This document shows positions 44,289-53,597 of a stretch of DNA of 64,000 nt, piece after piece (the first letter of the stretch is position 1; every line of letters begins with the position of its first letter). The position numbers and the translations under genes are program-made. Source of the DNA: Spirosoma radiotolerans (GTDB lineage: Bacteria; Bacteroidota; Bacteroidia; Cytophagales; Spirosomataceae); assembly GCF_000974425.1 (NCBI RefSeq), contig NZ_CP010429.1, positions 5,968,501 to 6,032,500 on the forward strand. The letters are read 5' to 3'. The notes beneath the pieces are model-generated. The model had not been told where the DNA came from, made no database searches, and saw only the letters and a program-made list of their open reading frames with translations.

Positions 44289-45452
44289 ATGACAAGAAAT
44301 AGCTGGAAACGAGTTGGCTTTGTGTGTGTGTTCGTGAGTGCGCTGTGGGCCTGTTCGGGTGGGGGCTCCGATAACCCGGCTCCGGTCACCCCTACTACAC
44401 CAAGCGATCAGGCAGGCAGCGACCGGAAAGCGATGCTGACCAACATTGCCGACAATATTATTCTGCCCAGTTACGCCAACTTCAAAACCAAGTTTGAGTT
44501 GATGCTGACTAAATCGGACGCTTTTGCCGCGAAGCCCGATAAAGCAGCCCTCACCGATTTGCGGCAGGCCTGGGCAGACGCCTACACAGAATGGCAGAAA
44601 GTTGAACTGTTCGATGTAGGACCGGCAGAGCAAAACACACTTCGCAACTTCTTTAATATCTACCCAACCAGCGTTACGGGCATTGAAGAATATGTAGCGG
44701 CAGGTTCGGGTTCTTTTGATGTTCCAGCCTCTTATCCTAAACAGGGCTTTCCGGCCTTAGATTACCTCATCAACGGCCTTGGCGCTACCGACGATGCCAT
44801 TGTAGCCCGCTATACCACAGCCGCCGATGCTGCCAAACGGCTTGCTTACCTGAAACGGCTCACGGCGCAAATGAACACCCAGTTTACGACCGTCTACACC
44901 GCTTGGACGACCGGCGGTTATCGGGATACATTCATCAATTGCACGGCCCTGAATGCCGGTTGCTCAACCTCTAAACTAGTCAATGGCTTTGTGCTCAACT
45001 ACGAACGCTACATTCGTTCGGGAAAATTCGGGATTCCATCGGGCGCTATGACCAACGGGACACCAGCCCCCGACAAAGTAGAAGGGTATTACAAAAAAGA
45101 CCTGTCGCTTACACTGGCCAAAACAGCCCATCAGGCTACGGTTGATTTCTTCAATGGAAAAAGCGTAAAAACAGGACAGGAAGGCCCCGGCCTGAAGTCT
45201 TATCTCACGTCACTTGGCGCTAAGGATAGCAGCACGGGCACATCGCTGGTCGACATTATCAACAAGCAGTTCGACGCGGTTAATCAGCAGCTCAGCACGC
45301 TAAAGCCCAATTTGTCCGACGAAATCAAAACCAACAATGCAGCCGTCTCGCTGGTGTACACCCAAATGCAGAAAGCGGTACGTATGCTCAAGGTCGACAT
45401 GACGACGGCGATGAGCATCACCATTACGTACACGGATAACGACGGCGATTAA
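44289..45452 (+). CDS. Imelysin family lipoprotein
   Basis: 387 residues. Lipoprotein signal with Cys22 (ALWACSGGG). The imelysin fold is recognisable from IILPSYANFKTKFE, LRQAWADAYTEWQKVELFDVGPAE, FNIYPTS and the long helical C-terminal half. The conserved GxHxxE motif of imelysins reads GFPALDYL here, so the His is Pro and the Glu is Asp. Imelysins such as IrpA and EfeM/EfeO-type proteins are linked to iron uptake; direct metal binding through the usual site is doubtful here. Second gene of the operon. Confidence 0.9.
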   Translation: MTRNSWKRVGFVCVFVSALWACSGGGSDNPAPVTPTTPSDQAGSDRKAMLTNIADNIILPSYANFKTKFELMLTKSDAFAAKPDKAALTDLRQAWADAYTEWQKVELFDVGPAEQNTLRNFFNIYPTSVTGIEEYVAAGSGSFDVPASYPKQGFPALDYLINGLGATDDAIVARYTTAADAAKRLAYLKRLTAQMNTQFTTVYTAWTTGGYRDTFINCTALNAGCSTSKLVNGFVLNYERYIRSGKFGIPSGAMTNGTPAPDKVEGYYKKDLSLTLAKTAHQATVDFFNGKSVKTGQEGPGLKSYLTSLGAKDSSTGTSLVDIINKQFDAVNQQLSTLKPNLSDEIKTNNAAVSLVYTQMQKAVRMLKVDMTTAMSITITYTDNDGD

Positions 45453-45461
45453 CTGGTTTTT

Positions 45462-45497
45462 GGTTCACCGGTTGTGCTTTACGCTGACCGGTGAACC
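45462..45497 (+). repeat. Hairpin between imelysin and HTTM genes
   Basis: GGTTCACCGGT (45462-45472) and ACCGGTGAACC (45487-45497) are perfect 11-bp inverted repeats with no T-run. It is likely an mRNA processing or stability element, not a terminator. Confidence 0.7.
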
Positions 45498-45512
45498 AGA
45501 AAGCATCTATTC

Positions 45513-46862
45513 ATGGTAAATTATTTTCGCAACACAACCTCTTCGGCTCCGCTGGCCGTTTTCCGGCTCCTGTTTGGATTGATGCTCTTTGGGAGCATTA
45601 TCCGTTTCTGGAGTAAAGGATGGATTGCCGAATTATATATTCAACCGCATTACTTTTTCCCCTTTTACGGCTTCGAATTTGTTAAACCGCTTGGCTCTCA
45701 CACGTATGAGCTATTTGCTGTTTGTGGACTTTCGGCGCTACTGGTAGCCATCGGTCTGTTTTATCGCGCGGCCATTATAAGTCTTTTTCTGAGCTTCACC
45801 TACATTGAACTGATCGACAAAAGCACGTATTTAAACCATTACTATTTCACAAGTATGGTTTGTCTGCTGCTGGCTTTTCTGCCTGCCCACGCTTATTTTT
45901 CAGTAGATGCGTACCGGCGTCGGAGTTTGGCCGCCGACCAGATACCAGCCTGGTGTCTCGACTCGCTGAAACTGCTGATCACCATTCTGTATGTGTACGC
46001 GGGACTAGCCAAGCTCAATAGTGATTGGTTGCTGAATGCACTACCCCTCCGTATCTGGTTACCAGCCCACAATGATGTTCCGCTTATCGGGTTTTTATTC
46101 AACTACGCCTGGGTACCTGTCGCGTTTAGCTGGTTTGGGTGTTTATATGACCTAAGTATTCCATTCCTGCTTTGGTATCGCCCAACGCGGCCTTGGGCCT
46201 ATGTGGCCGTTGTGGTGTTTCATGGTTTAACCGCGTTTCTGTTTCCCATCGGGATGTTCCCGTACATCATGATCGTGACAGCGCTGATCTTTTTCTCGCC
46301 CGGCTTCCACCTGACCATTATCCGCCAGGTAAGCCATTGGCTGACGATACCGGCCACTTTTCTCTTCACCCACCGAACGTACGTGTACCAACCTGCCGCA
46401 GCTACCGCGATCCGTCTGTTCCTGGGCCTTTTCTTTGTGGTTCAACTGCTTTTCCCATTCCGCTATCTACTCTATCCCGGCGAATTATTCTGGACCGAGC
46501 AAGGCTATCGCTTTTCGTGGCGGGTGATGCTGATGGAAAAAGCGGGTTACGCGCAGTTTACAGTAACAGACAACGCCGGGCACCGAACCATTGTGAACAA
46601 CACGGAATTTCTGACGCCTTTACAGGAAAAAATGATGGCTACCCAACCGGATATGTTGCTGCAATACGCGCATATACTCCGGGATTATTACGCCCAGCAT
46701 GGATTTCAGCAACCGGCCGTATACGTCGATTCCTATGTGGCGCTCAACGGCCGGTTGGGACGCCCATTGATTGACCCAAAAACGAATCTGGCTATCCAGC
46801 AGGACTCATTTACCCACAAAGAGTGGATCACCTCCTTCCATGACAACATTTACGGTTTTTAA
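45513..46862 (+). CDS. HTTM domain membrane protein (vitamin-K-carboxylase-like)
   Basis: 449 residues with at least eight hydrophobic segments. The HTTM domain is recognisable from LAVFRLLFGLMLFGSIIRFW, FYRAAIISLFLSFTYIELID and STYLNHYYFTSMVCLLLAFL. These recall the membrane part of vitamin K-dependent gamma-carboxylase, including the YLNHYY segment near the carboxylase active region. A soluble C-terminal part of about 130 residues follows (FRYLLYPGELFWTEQGYRFSW). Bacterial HTTM proteins have no proven reaction. Its gene overlaps the start of the FecA-like receptor by 23 bases, so the two are translationally coupled. Confidence 0.88.
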   Translation: MVNYFRNTTSSAPLAVFRLLFGLMLFGSIIRFWSKGWIAELYIQPHYFFPFYGFEFVKPLGSHTYELFAVCGLSALLVAIGLFYRAAIISLFLSFTYIELIDKSTYLNHYYFTSMVCLLLAFLPAHAYFSVDAYRRRSLAADQIPAWCLDSLKLLITILYVYAGLAKLNSDWLLNALPLRIWLPAHNDVPLIGFLFNYAWVPVAFSWFGCLYDLSIPFLLWYRPTRPWAYVAVVVFHGLTAFLFPIGMFPYIMIVTALIFFSPGFHLTIIRQVSHWLTIPATFLFTHRTYVYQPAAATAIRLFLGLFFVVQLLFPFRYLLYPGELFWTEQGYRFSWRVMLMEKAGYAQFTVTDNAGHRTIVNNTEFLTPLQEKMMATQPDMLLQYAHILRDYYAQHGFQQPAVYVDSYVALNGRLGRPLIDPKTNLAIQQDSFTHKEWITSFHDNIYGF

Positions 46863-49320
46863 TTTTCTTAAGTCAGCGTTAGCAGTTCAATTGTCCCGCA
46901 GAGAGCGACTATTTTCGCTGATCTGTCTCATTTGCATCCTCCCAACAGCCAGCGTTCTGGCGCAATACCAGCTTTCGGGCAGGGTAACTCATCAGGATAG
47001 TGTTGCCGTAAACGGATGTACAATCTATTTGAACAATGGGAATCGTACTACCCTGACGGATAGCCTCGGCCAATTCAGCTTTTCAAACCTGCCCAATGGC
47101 ACTTATGTCCTGCACACGAGTTGCCCCGATTTTAAAGCTGCCCGGCAGACGGTACGCATCGCCGGACAGGATCAGTCTGTTGTCATTCGGGTCATGAGTC
47201 GGCTGGAGACTTTGAACGAGGTAACCGTTACCGATAAGCAATCGGACTTCGGTTTCACGCGGATGCGGGGCGTTGAGAATATGGGAATTTATGAAGGCAA
47301 AAAATCAGAAGTGATCATTCCGGATCAGCTGGTGGCAAACCTGTCGACCAACAACGCCCGTCAGATTTACGCCCGTGTGGCTGGCCTGAATATCTGGGAA
47401 AACGAAGGTGCCGGACTTCAACTCAGCGTTGGCGGCCGTGGTCTCGACCCGAACCGAAGTTCGAATTTCAACGTGCGCCAGAATGGCTACGACATCAGCG
47501 CCGATGCCCTGGGCTACCCGGAGAGTTATTACACCCCACCGATAGAGGCCGTCGGGCGTATCCAGATCGTGCGGGGAGCGGCTTCCCTTCAGTACGGTAC
47601 GCAATTTGGCGGACTACTCAATTTTGTCATGAAAAAACCCATTGCCAACCGAAAGCTGGAACTGACGGCCCGCCAGACCATTGGTTCATTTGGGTTTTAC
47701 AATGCCTTTACCAGCGCCAGTGGCACCGTTGGCAAGCTGAGTTATTACACGTTTTTTCAGTATAAGAAAGGCGATGGCTGGCGGCCAAATTCTCACTTTA
47801 CGAACTATACAGCCTTTGCTGATATTGACTACCGGCTTTCGGAAAACACGACGCTGGGGGTCGACATCACCCAAATGAGTTATCTGGCGCAGCAACCCGG
47901 TGGTCTGACAGATGCCATGTTTCTGGAAAATCCCCGGCAAAGCAACCGGGAACGCAACTGGTTTAAGGTCAACTGGACAATGCCCGCCCTGCATGTCGAC
48001 CATAAAATCAACGCCAACAATGAAGTCAATTTGCGCGTCTTCGGCCTGTATGCCTATCGGTATTCGCTGGGATTTCGTCCTAACCGTGTGGCCAGTGTTG
48101 ACGACAACAGTGAGCGCGACCTGATTAAAGGTGATTTTCAGAACTATGGTGCCGAAGCCCGGTACTTAAAACGGTATTATGTGGGCAAAAAACAGGCCGT
48201 TTTACTGGTCGGCACTCGGTATTACCACGGCTATAACCACAGTATACAAGGGCTGGGGAGCACGGGAAAAGATGCCAACTTCACGTTTGTCGACAATGAA
48301 CAGGGCATTGCTTCCGACTACCAGTTTCCGAACCGAAACGTGTCGCTCTTTGCCGAAAACATTCTGTATATAGGCGACAAGCTATCCATTACACCAGGCG
48401 TTCGCTTCGAGTACATTCACACAACGGCCGACGGTTTCTACGGCACCGTCACACGCGATCTGGCAGGCAACATCATCGACGCCACCCGCACGAACGAAGT
48501 CCGCACCAATGGGCGGCAGTTCGTGATTGGCGGACTTGGCCTTAGTTATAAGCCAACGGCACAACTGGATATTTACGGTAATTTGTCGCAGAATTACCGC
48601 TCCATTACATTCAGCGATATGCGGATTGCCAATCCATCGTCGGTTATTGATCCCAATTTGCAGGACGAAAAAGGGTACTCACTTGATCTGGGCATTCGAA
48701 GCACCCAAACCACGCTGTACAATTTCGACGTCAGTGCCTTTTACCTCAACTATAACAACCGCATCGGCGAGGTCCAGTTCTACGACGCCAATGACCGCGT
48801 TCTCCGTCGCCGGGGCAACATCGGGCAGGCCGTCATTATGGGCCTGGAGGCCTACGCCGAAGGCGATTTCCTGCGGCTGGCCAATCCCGGCAATCCAGAT
48901 TTAAGCGGGGTTCTGTTTGCTAACGTCGCGCTGATTCACTCGACCTACAAAGCCAGCGAAATTGCCGGGGTTGTCGGCAATCAGGTCGAGTTCGTCCCCA
49001 ACGTGAACCTGAAAAGTGGTGTCCGGCTGGGGTATAAGAATCTGAAAGCGTCGTTTCAGTACACGTATCTTTCCGATCAATTTTCCGATGCCACCAACTC
49101 CCGCGAGGGGGGCGTGTCAGCGGTTATTGGCCTGATTCCGGCTTACTCGATTATGGATGCCAGCCTGTCGTATCAGTTCAGTCGGTTTCGGCTGGAAGGC
49201 AGCCTCAACAACCTGGCAAACCGGGCTTACTTCACCCGCCGGGCCACGGGCTATCCGGGACCCGGCATTCTTCCATCCGATGGACGTGGGTTATACGTGA
49301 CCATTCAGGCGAAGTTGTAA
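46840..49320 (+). CDS. TonB-dependent receptor, FecA-like
   Basis: 826 residues from the ATG at 46840, which lies inside the 3' end of the HTTM gene. A long N-terminal signal (ICLICILPTASVLAQ) precedes a CarboxypepD_reg-like domain (LSGRVTHQDSVAVNGC; LTDSLGQFSFSNLPNG). The plug has NARQIYARVAGLNIWENEGAG, VGGRGLDPNRSSNFNVRQNG and IQIVRGAASLQYGTQFGG, which resembles ferric-dicitrate (FecA) receptors. The barrel ends GRGLYVTIQAKL. It imports a metal complex, most likely iron, energised by TonB. Last gene of the operon; convergent with the beta-propeller gene. Confidence 0.93.
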   Translation: MTTFTVFNFLKSALAVQLSRRERLFSLICLICILPTASVLAQYQLSGRVTHQDSVAVNGCTIYLNNGNRTTLTDSLGQFSFSNLPNGTYVLHTSCPDFKAARQTVRIAGQDQSVVIRVMSRLETLNEVTVTDKQSDFGFTRMRGVENMGIYEGKKSEVIIPDQLVANLSTNNARQIYARVAGLNIWENEGAGLQLSVGGRGLDPNRSSNFNVRQNGYDISADALGYPESYYTPPIEAVGRIQIVRGAASLQYGTQFGGLLNFVMKKPIANRKLELTARQTIGSFGFYNAFTSASGTVGKLSYYTFFQYKKGDGWRPNSHFTNYTAFADIDYRLSENTTLGVDITQMSYLAQQPGGLTDAMFLENPRQSNRERNWFKVNWTMPALHVDHKINANNEVNLRVFGLYAYRYSLGFRPNRVASVDDNSERDLIKGDFQNYGAEARYLKRYYVGKKQAVLLVGTRYYHGYNHSIQGLGSTGKDANFTFVDNEQGIASDYQFPNRNVSLFAENILYIGDKLSITPGVRFEYIHTTADGFYGTVTRDLAGNIIDATRTNEVRTNGRQFVIGGLGLSYKPTAQLDIYGNLSQNYRSITFSDMRIANPSSVIDPNLQDEKGYSLDLGIRSTQTTLYNFDVSAFYLNYNNRIGEVQFYDANDRVLRRRGNIGQAVIMGLEAYAEGDFLRLANPGNPDLSGVLFANVALIHSTYKASEIAGVVGNQVEFVPNVNLKSGVRLGYKNLKASFQYTYLSDQFSDATNSREGGVSAVIGLIPAYSIMDASLSYQFSRFRLEGSLNNLANRAYFTRRATGYPGPGILPSDGRGLYVTIQAKL

Positions 49321-49338
49321 GTGACGCAAACCGTTGTT

Positions 49339-50550
49339 CTACAGCCCTTCCATCGTCCGTACCACAATGGTAGAGTTTCCGTTATCCTTTTTTTGTTCAT
49401 ACGCCATTAGTACGCCGTGTTTCGTAGCGAGCACTGCCGGATAAGTAGCGTTAACCGTTTCAGGGGTAATGTACGTCGTAGCACTGGCCTTCCCCTGGGC
49501 GAAAGTCCGCATGCCAATTCGCTGCACGAAGGAGCCCATTTCGCCCGAGCCGTCCGTCGAGATGGCTTCATCCCAGACCCAGACAAGCTGATCGCCAACA
49601 GTAGCCACCTGCGGATGTTTTGCCCGGCTGGAGAGCACACTCGACGCCAGCTTTTTTGAGCCCAACTGCGCCAGCCGCAAACCAACGGCCTCTTCTTTTC
49701 CCGAGAACCAGGTCATCAACAGATCATTACCCAACTGCGCCACCACCGGGCCCGCATGCGGGCAGGCATTGACCTGCCAATGGTCGGCATAGACTACCTG
49801 TGGCTTGCTGAACGTTTTGCCGCCATCGGCCGACACAACCGTGCTGATGTCGCGGGAAGCTGGTTCGCCGGTTTTGGCCGCAGGCAACAGATCGCGGTAG
49901 GTCAGGTGAATGTTTTTCTTCGCGTCGACAAACACGTTTGTCCGGCAACATTGACAGGCATTGTTATCGACCAGTACCGCCGGACCAAAGCCTTTCCCTT
50001 TCGTTGTTTGCGCGAATACGACCGGGCGCCCTTCCTGACCGGCCAGTTTCTCATCGAGCCAAACCACGCCAATTTCGCCATTGGGCAGGCGGGTCAGGTC
50101 ACTAAATGAATGGCTACTACCGGGCGACGTGTTTTGATGAACGGGTTTAGGCTCAGACCAGGTTTTGCCGTTATCGGCAGACATAGTATAGAGCAGATCA
50201 CCCGCAAAACGTGACTCCTTCGTTGGATTCGGCACCTCAAAAACCGCCACGAACGTACCGTCGGCTTTCACCGCAATTTTGGGCATACCTTCCGCATGAG
50301 TCGACAGATTAGCGGGCGCTTTTACCTTGATTTTCTCACCAAAGGTTTGTCCATCCGCTGCGATAGCGACGTAAAAAGCGGCTTCTTTTTCGTTGATTTT
50401 CTCTACCCAGCTTAGTAACGGAGTACCCTTGGCATCGGTTGTCAGGCGGGGAACGGCACCTACAAACTGAGGGTCAGAAACCGACGTTTCCGGGACTGGC
50501 GTAAACGTTATCAACCAGCCAACAATGAAAATTAGAGATGCGTAATTCAT
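49339..50550 (-). CDS. Sialidase-fold beta-propeller with CQCC motif
   Basis: 403 residues from the ATG at 50550 (MNYASLIFIVGWLITFTPVP, a signal peptide). The upstream reading overlaps the receptor gene and is rejected. BNR/Asp-box blades (SADNGKTWSEP; SADGGKTFSKP) indicate an exo-alpha-sialidase-like six-bladed propeller, but the arginine triad and other sialidase residues are not evident. Instead there are DNNACQCCRTNV (Cys199, Cys201, Cys202) and NACPHAGP (Cys263, His265), a likely metal or redox site. It lies 22 bases downstream of a TonB receptor gene. A role in handling the metal taken up by the receptor is inferred. Confidence 0.8.
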   Translation of the reverse strand: MNYASLIFIVGWLITFTPVPETSVSDPQFVGAVPRLTTDAKGTPLLSWVEKINEKEAAFYVAIAADGQTFGEKIKVKAPANLSTHAEGMPKIAVKADGTFVAVFEVPNPTKESRFAGDLLYTMSADNGKTWSEPKPVHQNTSPGSSHSFSDLTRLPNGEIGVVWLDEKLAGQEGRPVVFAQTTKGKGFGPAVLVDNNACQCCRTNVFVDAKKNIHLTYRDLLPAAKTGEPASRDISTVVSADGGKTFSKPQVVYADHWQVNACPHAGPVVAQLGNDLLMTWFSGKEEAVGLRLAQLGSKKLASSVLSSRAKHPQVATVGDQLVWVWDEAISTDGSGEMGSFVQRIGMRTFAQGKASATTYITPETVNATYPAVLATKHGVLMAYEQKKDNGNSTIVVRTMEGL

Positions 50551-50572
50551 GGTTATTTGCTTTGTGTCTGGC

Positions 50573-52912
50573 TTATTTTCCTGAAAAAGTATACTGCACC
50601 CCAACCACAATCGTACGCGGGGCCGCCGGGGTGTAGGTGGTTCGGTCGGTGGCGTTGTTTCCTCTTGTGGCGTTGGTGGCAAAAAGGGCGTTCGTGGCGT
50701 TCAGAACGTTGGAAAATACCTCAATTCCTCTCCACTGATAACCCATGCGGACATTGGCAAAGTCATAGCCATCGTACCGAACCGTATTGGTCTGATTCTG
50801 GTACCAGCCAGCCACATGCTGCCACTCAACCGACGTCCGGAAATTCTTAAGCCAGGCGGGATAATAGCTCAGTTCGGTATTCCAGAGCGTTCGCGGAGCC
50901 GATGGCATGTCTTTCCCATTCACATTTTGTACGGCATCTGACGACCGCTGACTCAGCGTAAACTCGACAAACTGGTGTACGGCATGCGTACCACCAAACC
51001 GAAAAAATACCTGCTTCGACGGTCGGTACGTAATCCCGACTTCAACGCCCCGGTGGAGCGTTCGACCGGCCGATTGGTAGTCGGTTGAGTTGTCGGGCTG
51101 GCGGATATTGAGGAGCTCATTTGTGCCCTTCATCTGATAGAGCGCGGCATCTACATATACTTTATTCTTCAGCAGCGAAGCCCAGCCGCCAATCTCTATA
51201 TTGTCGAATTTGGCGGGCTGAAGGTTGTAGTAGAACAAATCGCCGGTAGTTGTTGGCGTTGTACGCTTGAGAAAAATTGCCGTGAGCGCGGGGGGCGAAA
51301 AGCCTTTTGCGTAGTTGGCATACAGGCCCATATTGTTGCTCAACGCAAAAGTTGCCCCGACTTTAGGCGTTAGCTGGCTGTAATCTTTCCCGCCCGAACT
51401 TTTGTCCAGCGCGTTGGTATAATCGAAAGCCATACGGTCATAACGCAGGCCAGCCGATACCCGTACTTTGGGCAACGGTTCGAAATCATACTGCACGTAG
51501 GCCGCCGTATTATGAATATCTGCCTGATAATTGGCTAACTGGATATCAGGCCGTTCAGCGATCTGCGTATACGTCTCCACTGACTTCTTGTCGGCTCGCA
51601 ATTGTGCCGTCAAATTGGTCTGGTAAGCCAGGTACGTGTTGGGCGATAGATCGAGGGTAGCCCCGGCAATGAGTTTACTATTCAGAAAACTAAGCCGTTG
51701 GGTATGCTGGGCAATGAAGCCATAGCTCTTGAAATCGTTGCTGTTGATCTGCCCCGTAGCCGTCGTCGCGCCTGTTGTCCATCGGATCGAATAGGCTGGG
51801 TTTTGAGCAACCGTGTTGTTCCGAACAAAGACCGTCAGGAACGATTGCGACCCGTTTGCCCAGTCATGTTCCAGCGTTAGCCGATTACGCATAGAGACCG
51901 TTTTTCGATACGTAAAATCGGTGGTGCTGACGTATTGTCGGGCAAAAAACGCAGTACTGTCGACACTGCCGCTGGTCTGCGAATTGTAGTTATTATACGA
52001 AAGGGTGCCCGTTAACCGCGTTTTGGTTGTGAATGCGTATTCGAGCCGGGTAAAATACGAGGACTTGTCGTAGTCGGAACTGGCCAGCCAGGCGTTGCGC
52101 TGCCGCGAAACAAAGCCCCCAACGTAGATACCAAATTGACCCTGTGTGGCACCCGCCCCAACCTGCACGCGCTGGTAGCCCCACTGATCGGCCTGAACTC
52201 CAATACGCACCGTAGGTACGGCTGTTGGCCGCTGGGTGATAAAATTCACAGCGCCACCTACCGCTTCCGGCCCATAAATTGACGAGACGGGCCCCTTGAC
52301 CACCTCAATGGAGCTCACCGTAAACTGATTCATTTCGAGCAGCGCGTTGTGATTGAACACGCCCATTGGCCGGATGGGAACTCCATCCTCCATGTACAGA
52401 AAATACGCGTTGGTGGTCATCGGTTGGCGAATGGCCATCATGTGCTGCTCATTATTGAGATTCACCATGAGCACGCCGGGTGTTTTGTTGATGACTTCGT
52501 AGATACTTGTCGGCTTGGTCTCGTTGATCAGCCTGGCCGATAATTTGGAAATGGCGATGGGTGTTTCGGTACGCAATGCAGCCTCGCGATTGGCCGTTAC
52601 AACGACCGTTTGCAGGTCTTCTACTGCCTGTTCGAGGGCGATACGAGTAGACTGACCAGCCAGTAAGCTAACTTCCTGTTTCCGATACCCAACCGCTGAT
52701 ACAATCACCTTCGTAGTGTTGCTCAATGGCCAAAAGTGTCCGTTGGCATCCGTACTGGTCCCCCTACCATCGGGAAACAACACCGTTACACCCGGCAACG
52801 GCTCTTTGGTCTGGGCATCGAACACAAGGCCCTGATGCCTAGCTTGTGCCGACGCACTCAAGGTAATACCAACCCATAACCCAATGGTTATGAGGATCTT
52901 AAAAATAGTCAT
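50573..52912 (-). CDS. TonB-dependent receptor with CarboxypepD_reg-like domain
   Basis: 779 residues. Signal peptide (GLWVGITLSASAQ), a CarboxypepD_reg-like domain (GLVFDAQTKEPLPGVTVLFPDG; GTSTDANGHFWPLS), a plug (SIYEVINKTPGVLMVNLNNEQ; SSIEVVKGPVSSIYGPEAVGGAVNF), and a barrel ending in VVGVQYTFSGK. The plug contains MVNLNNEQHMMAIRQPMTTN, a Met/His-containing stretch near the extracellular path. The ligand is not identifiable. The neighbours, two Cys-motif membrane proteins upstream and the CQCC propeller downstream, suggest a metal, perhaps copper. Confidence 0.9.
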   Translation of the reverse strand: MTIFKILITIGLWVGITLSASAQARHQGLVFDAQTKEPLPGVTVLFPDGRGTSTDANGHFWPLSNTTKVIVSAVGYRKQEVSLLAGQSTRIALEQAVEDLQTVVVTANREAALRTETPIAISKLSARLINETKPTSIYEVINKTPGVLMVNLNNEQHMMAIRQPMTTNAYFLYMEDGVPIRPMGVFNHNALLEMNQFTVSSIEVVKGPVSSIYGPEAVGGAVNFITQRPTAVPTVRIGVQADQWGYQRVQVGAGATQGQFGIYVGGFVSRQRNAWLASSDYDKSSYFTRLEYAFTTKTRLTGTLSYNNYNSQTSGSVDSTAFFARQYVSTTDFTYRKTVSMRNRLTLEHDWANGSQSFLTVFVRNNTVAQNPAYSIRWTTGATTATGQINSNDFKSYGFIAQHTQRLSFLNSKLIAGATLDLSPNTYLAYQTNLTAQLRADKKSVETYTQIAERPDIQLANYQADIHNTAAYVQYDFEPLPKVRVSAGLRYDRMAFDYTNALDKSSGGKDYSQLTPKVGATFALSNNMGLYANYAKGFSPPALTAIFLKRTTPTTTGDLFYYNLQPAKFDNIEIGGWASLLKNKVYVDAALYQMKGTNELLNIRQPDNSTDYQSAGRTLHRGVEVGITYRPSKQVFFRFGGTHAVHQFVEFTLSQRSSDAVQNVNGKDMPSAPRTLWNTELSYYPAWLKNFRTSVEWQHVAGWYQNQTNTVRYDGYDFANVRMGYQWRGIEVFSNVLNATNALFATNATRGNNATDRTTYTPAAPRTIVVGVQYTFSGK

Positions 52913-52970
52913 AATGATCGTTTAAGTCGAGAAAATGAAATGAAACACTCGACCGCGCAAGCGGCCCGAC

Positions 52971-53384
52971 TTAACGTTTGGGGGGACGAAACAGGCTCGT
53001 TACACAAGCCACAGGAGACGCTAAATGATAGGAAAAGAAGTTGGCCAATACCAGCGAAACCCAGGTTGGGCGAAATAGAAAAGGCACATGTGGCTGGCAA
53101 AACAGGTGAAGTACGGGCGTACTCTGTACGCGCTCGGTTGTTTCTTTATCCTGTTTATCCTGACGGGCTTTTAACTGTTTGGCCAGGTAGCATTGCCCAT
53201 CACAATGAAGTTGAGGCTTGTCCCGATTCTGACACAATACACGGGCGATGTACGCTTTGTTCAACTGGTAATGCGCAATGATTCCCCACTGGCTGAACGT
53301 TGGCAGCAGTGTTGTGAGCAGTAGCCAATAGATGACAATCGTCCGCACGGGCGGCCTGTTAATAAGAGCAGAACCGGTCAGCAT
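52971..53384 (-). CDS. Small membrane protein with NRDKPQ-HC-CYL motif, copy 1
   Basis: 137 residues from the ATG at 53384; other in-frame ATGs lie further upstream, so the start is uncertain. One N-terminal hydrophobic segment (IVIYWLLLTTLLP) is followed by NKAYIARVLCQNRDKPQLHC and DGQCYL, then a charged helix (KARQDKQDKETTERVQ) and a second, weaker hydrophobic region. The Cys/His cluster C-x(8)-H-C-x(3)-C looks like a metal-binding or redox site. Similar proteins with CENxDKPxxxCxGKCYL are common in Bacteroidota near metal and TonB genes; function unknown. The downstream TonB receptor gene starts 58 bases after its stop. Confidence 0.75.
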   Translation of the reverse strand: MLTGSALINRPPVRTIVIYWLLLTTLLPTFSQWGIIAHYQLNKAYIARVLCQNRDKPQLHCDGQCYLAKQLKARQDKQDKETTERVQSTPVLHLFCQPHVPFLFRPTWVSLVLANFFSYHLASPVACVTSLFRPPKR

Positions 53385-53597
53385 ATAGCAGACCATAAGC
53401 CGTTGGGCGTTGCTACTGTAAACACAGCCAATGATAGGCCGCATACCGTATAAATTGCAGTACGGTTCATGGATATTTAAATCAGTTGATGGATGCGACA
53501 GCACGATTGCCGCTTACGTACAGTCGTTGATTTGCGGCAAAGCAGGCAGAAGCCCCGCCATGAACAGACGGAAACTAGAGCCAATCCAGAAAGCTGA

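Noticed and set aside
46172-46774. 200-residue plus-strand open frame inside the HTTM gene
   Set aside because: Alternative frame of a well-supported membrane protein; Pro/Arg/Ser-rich product typical of out-of-frame translation.
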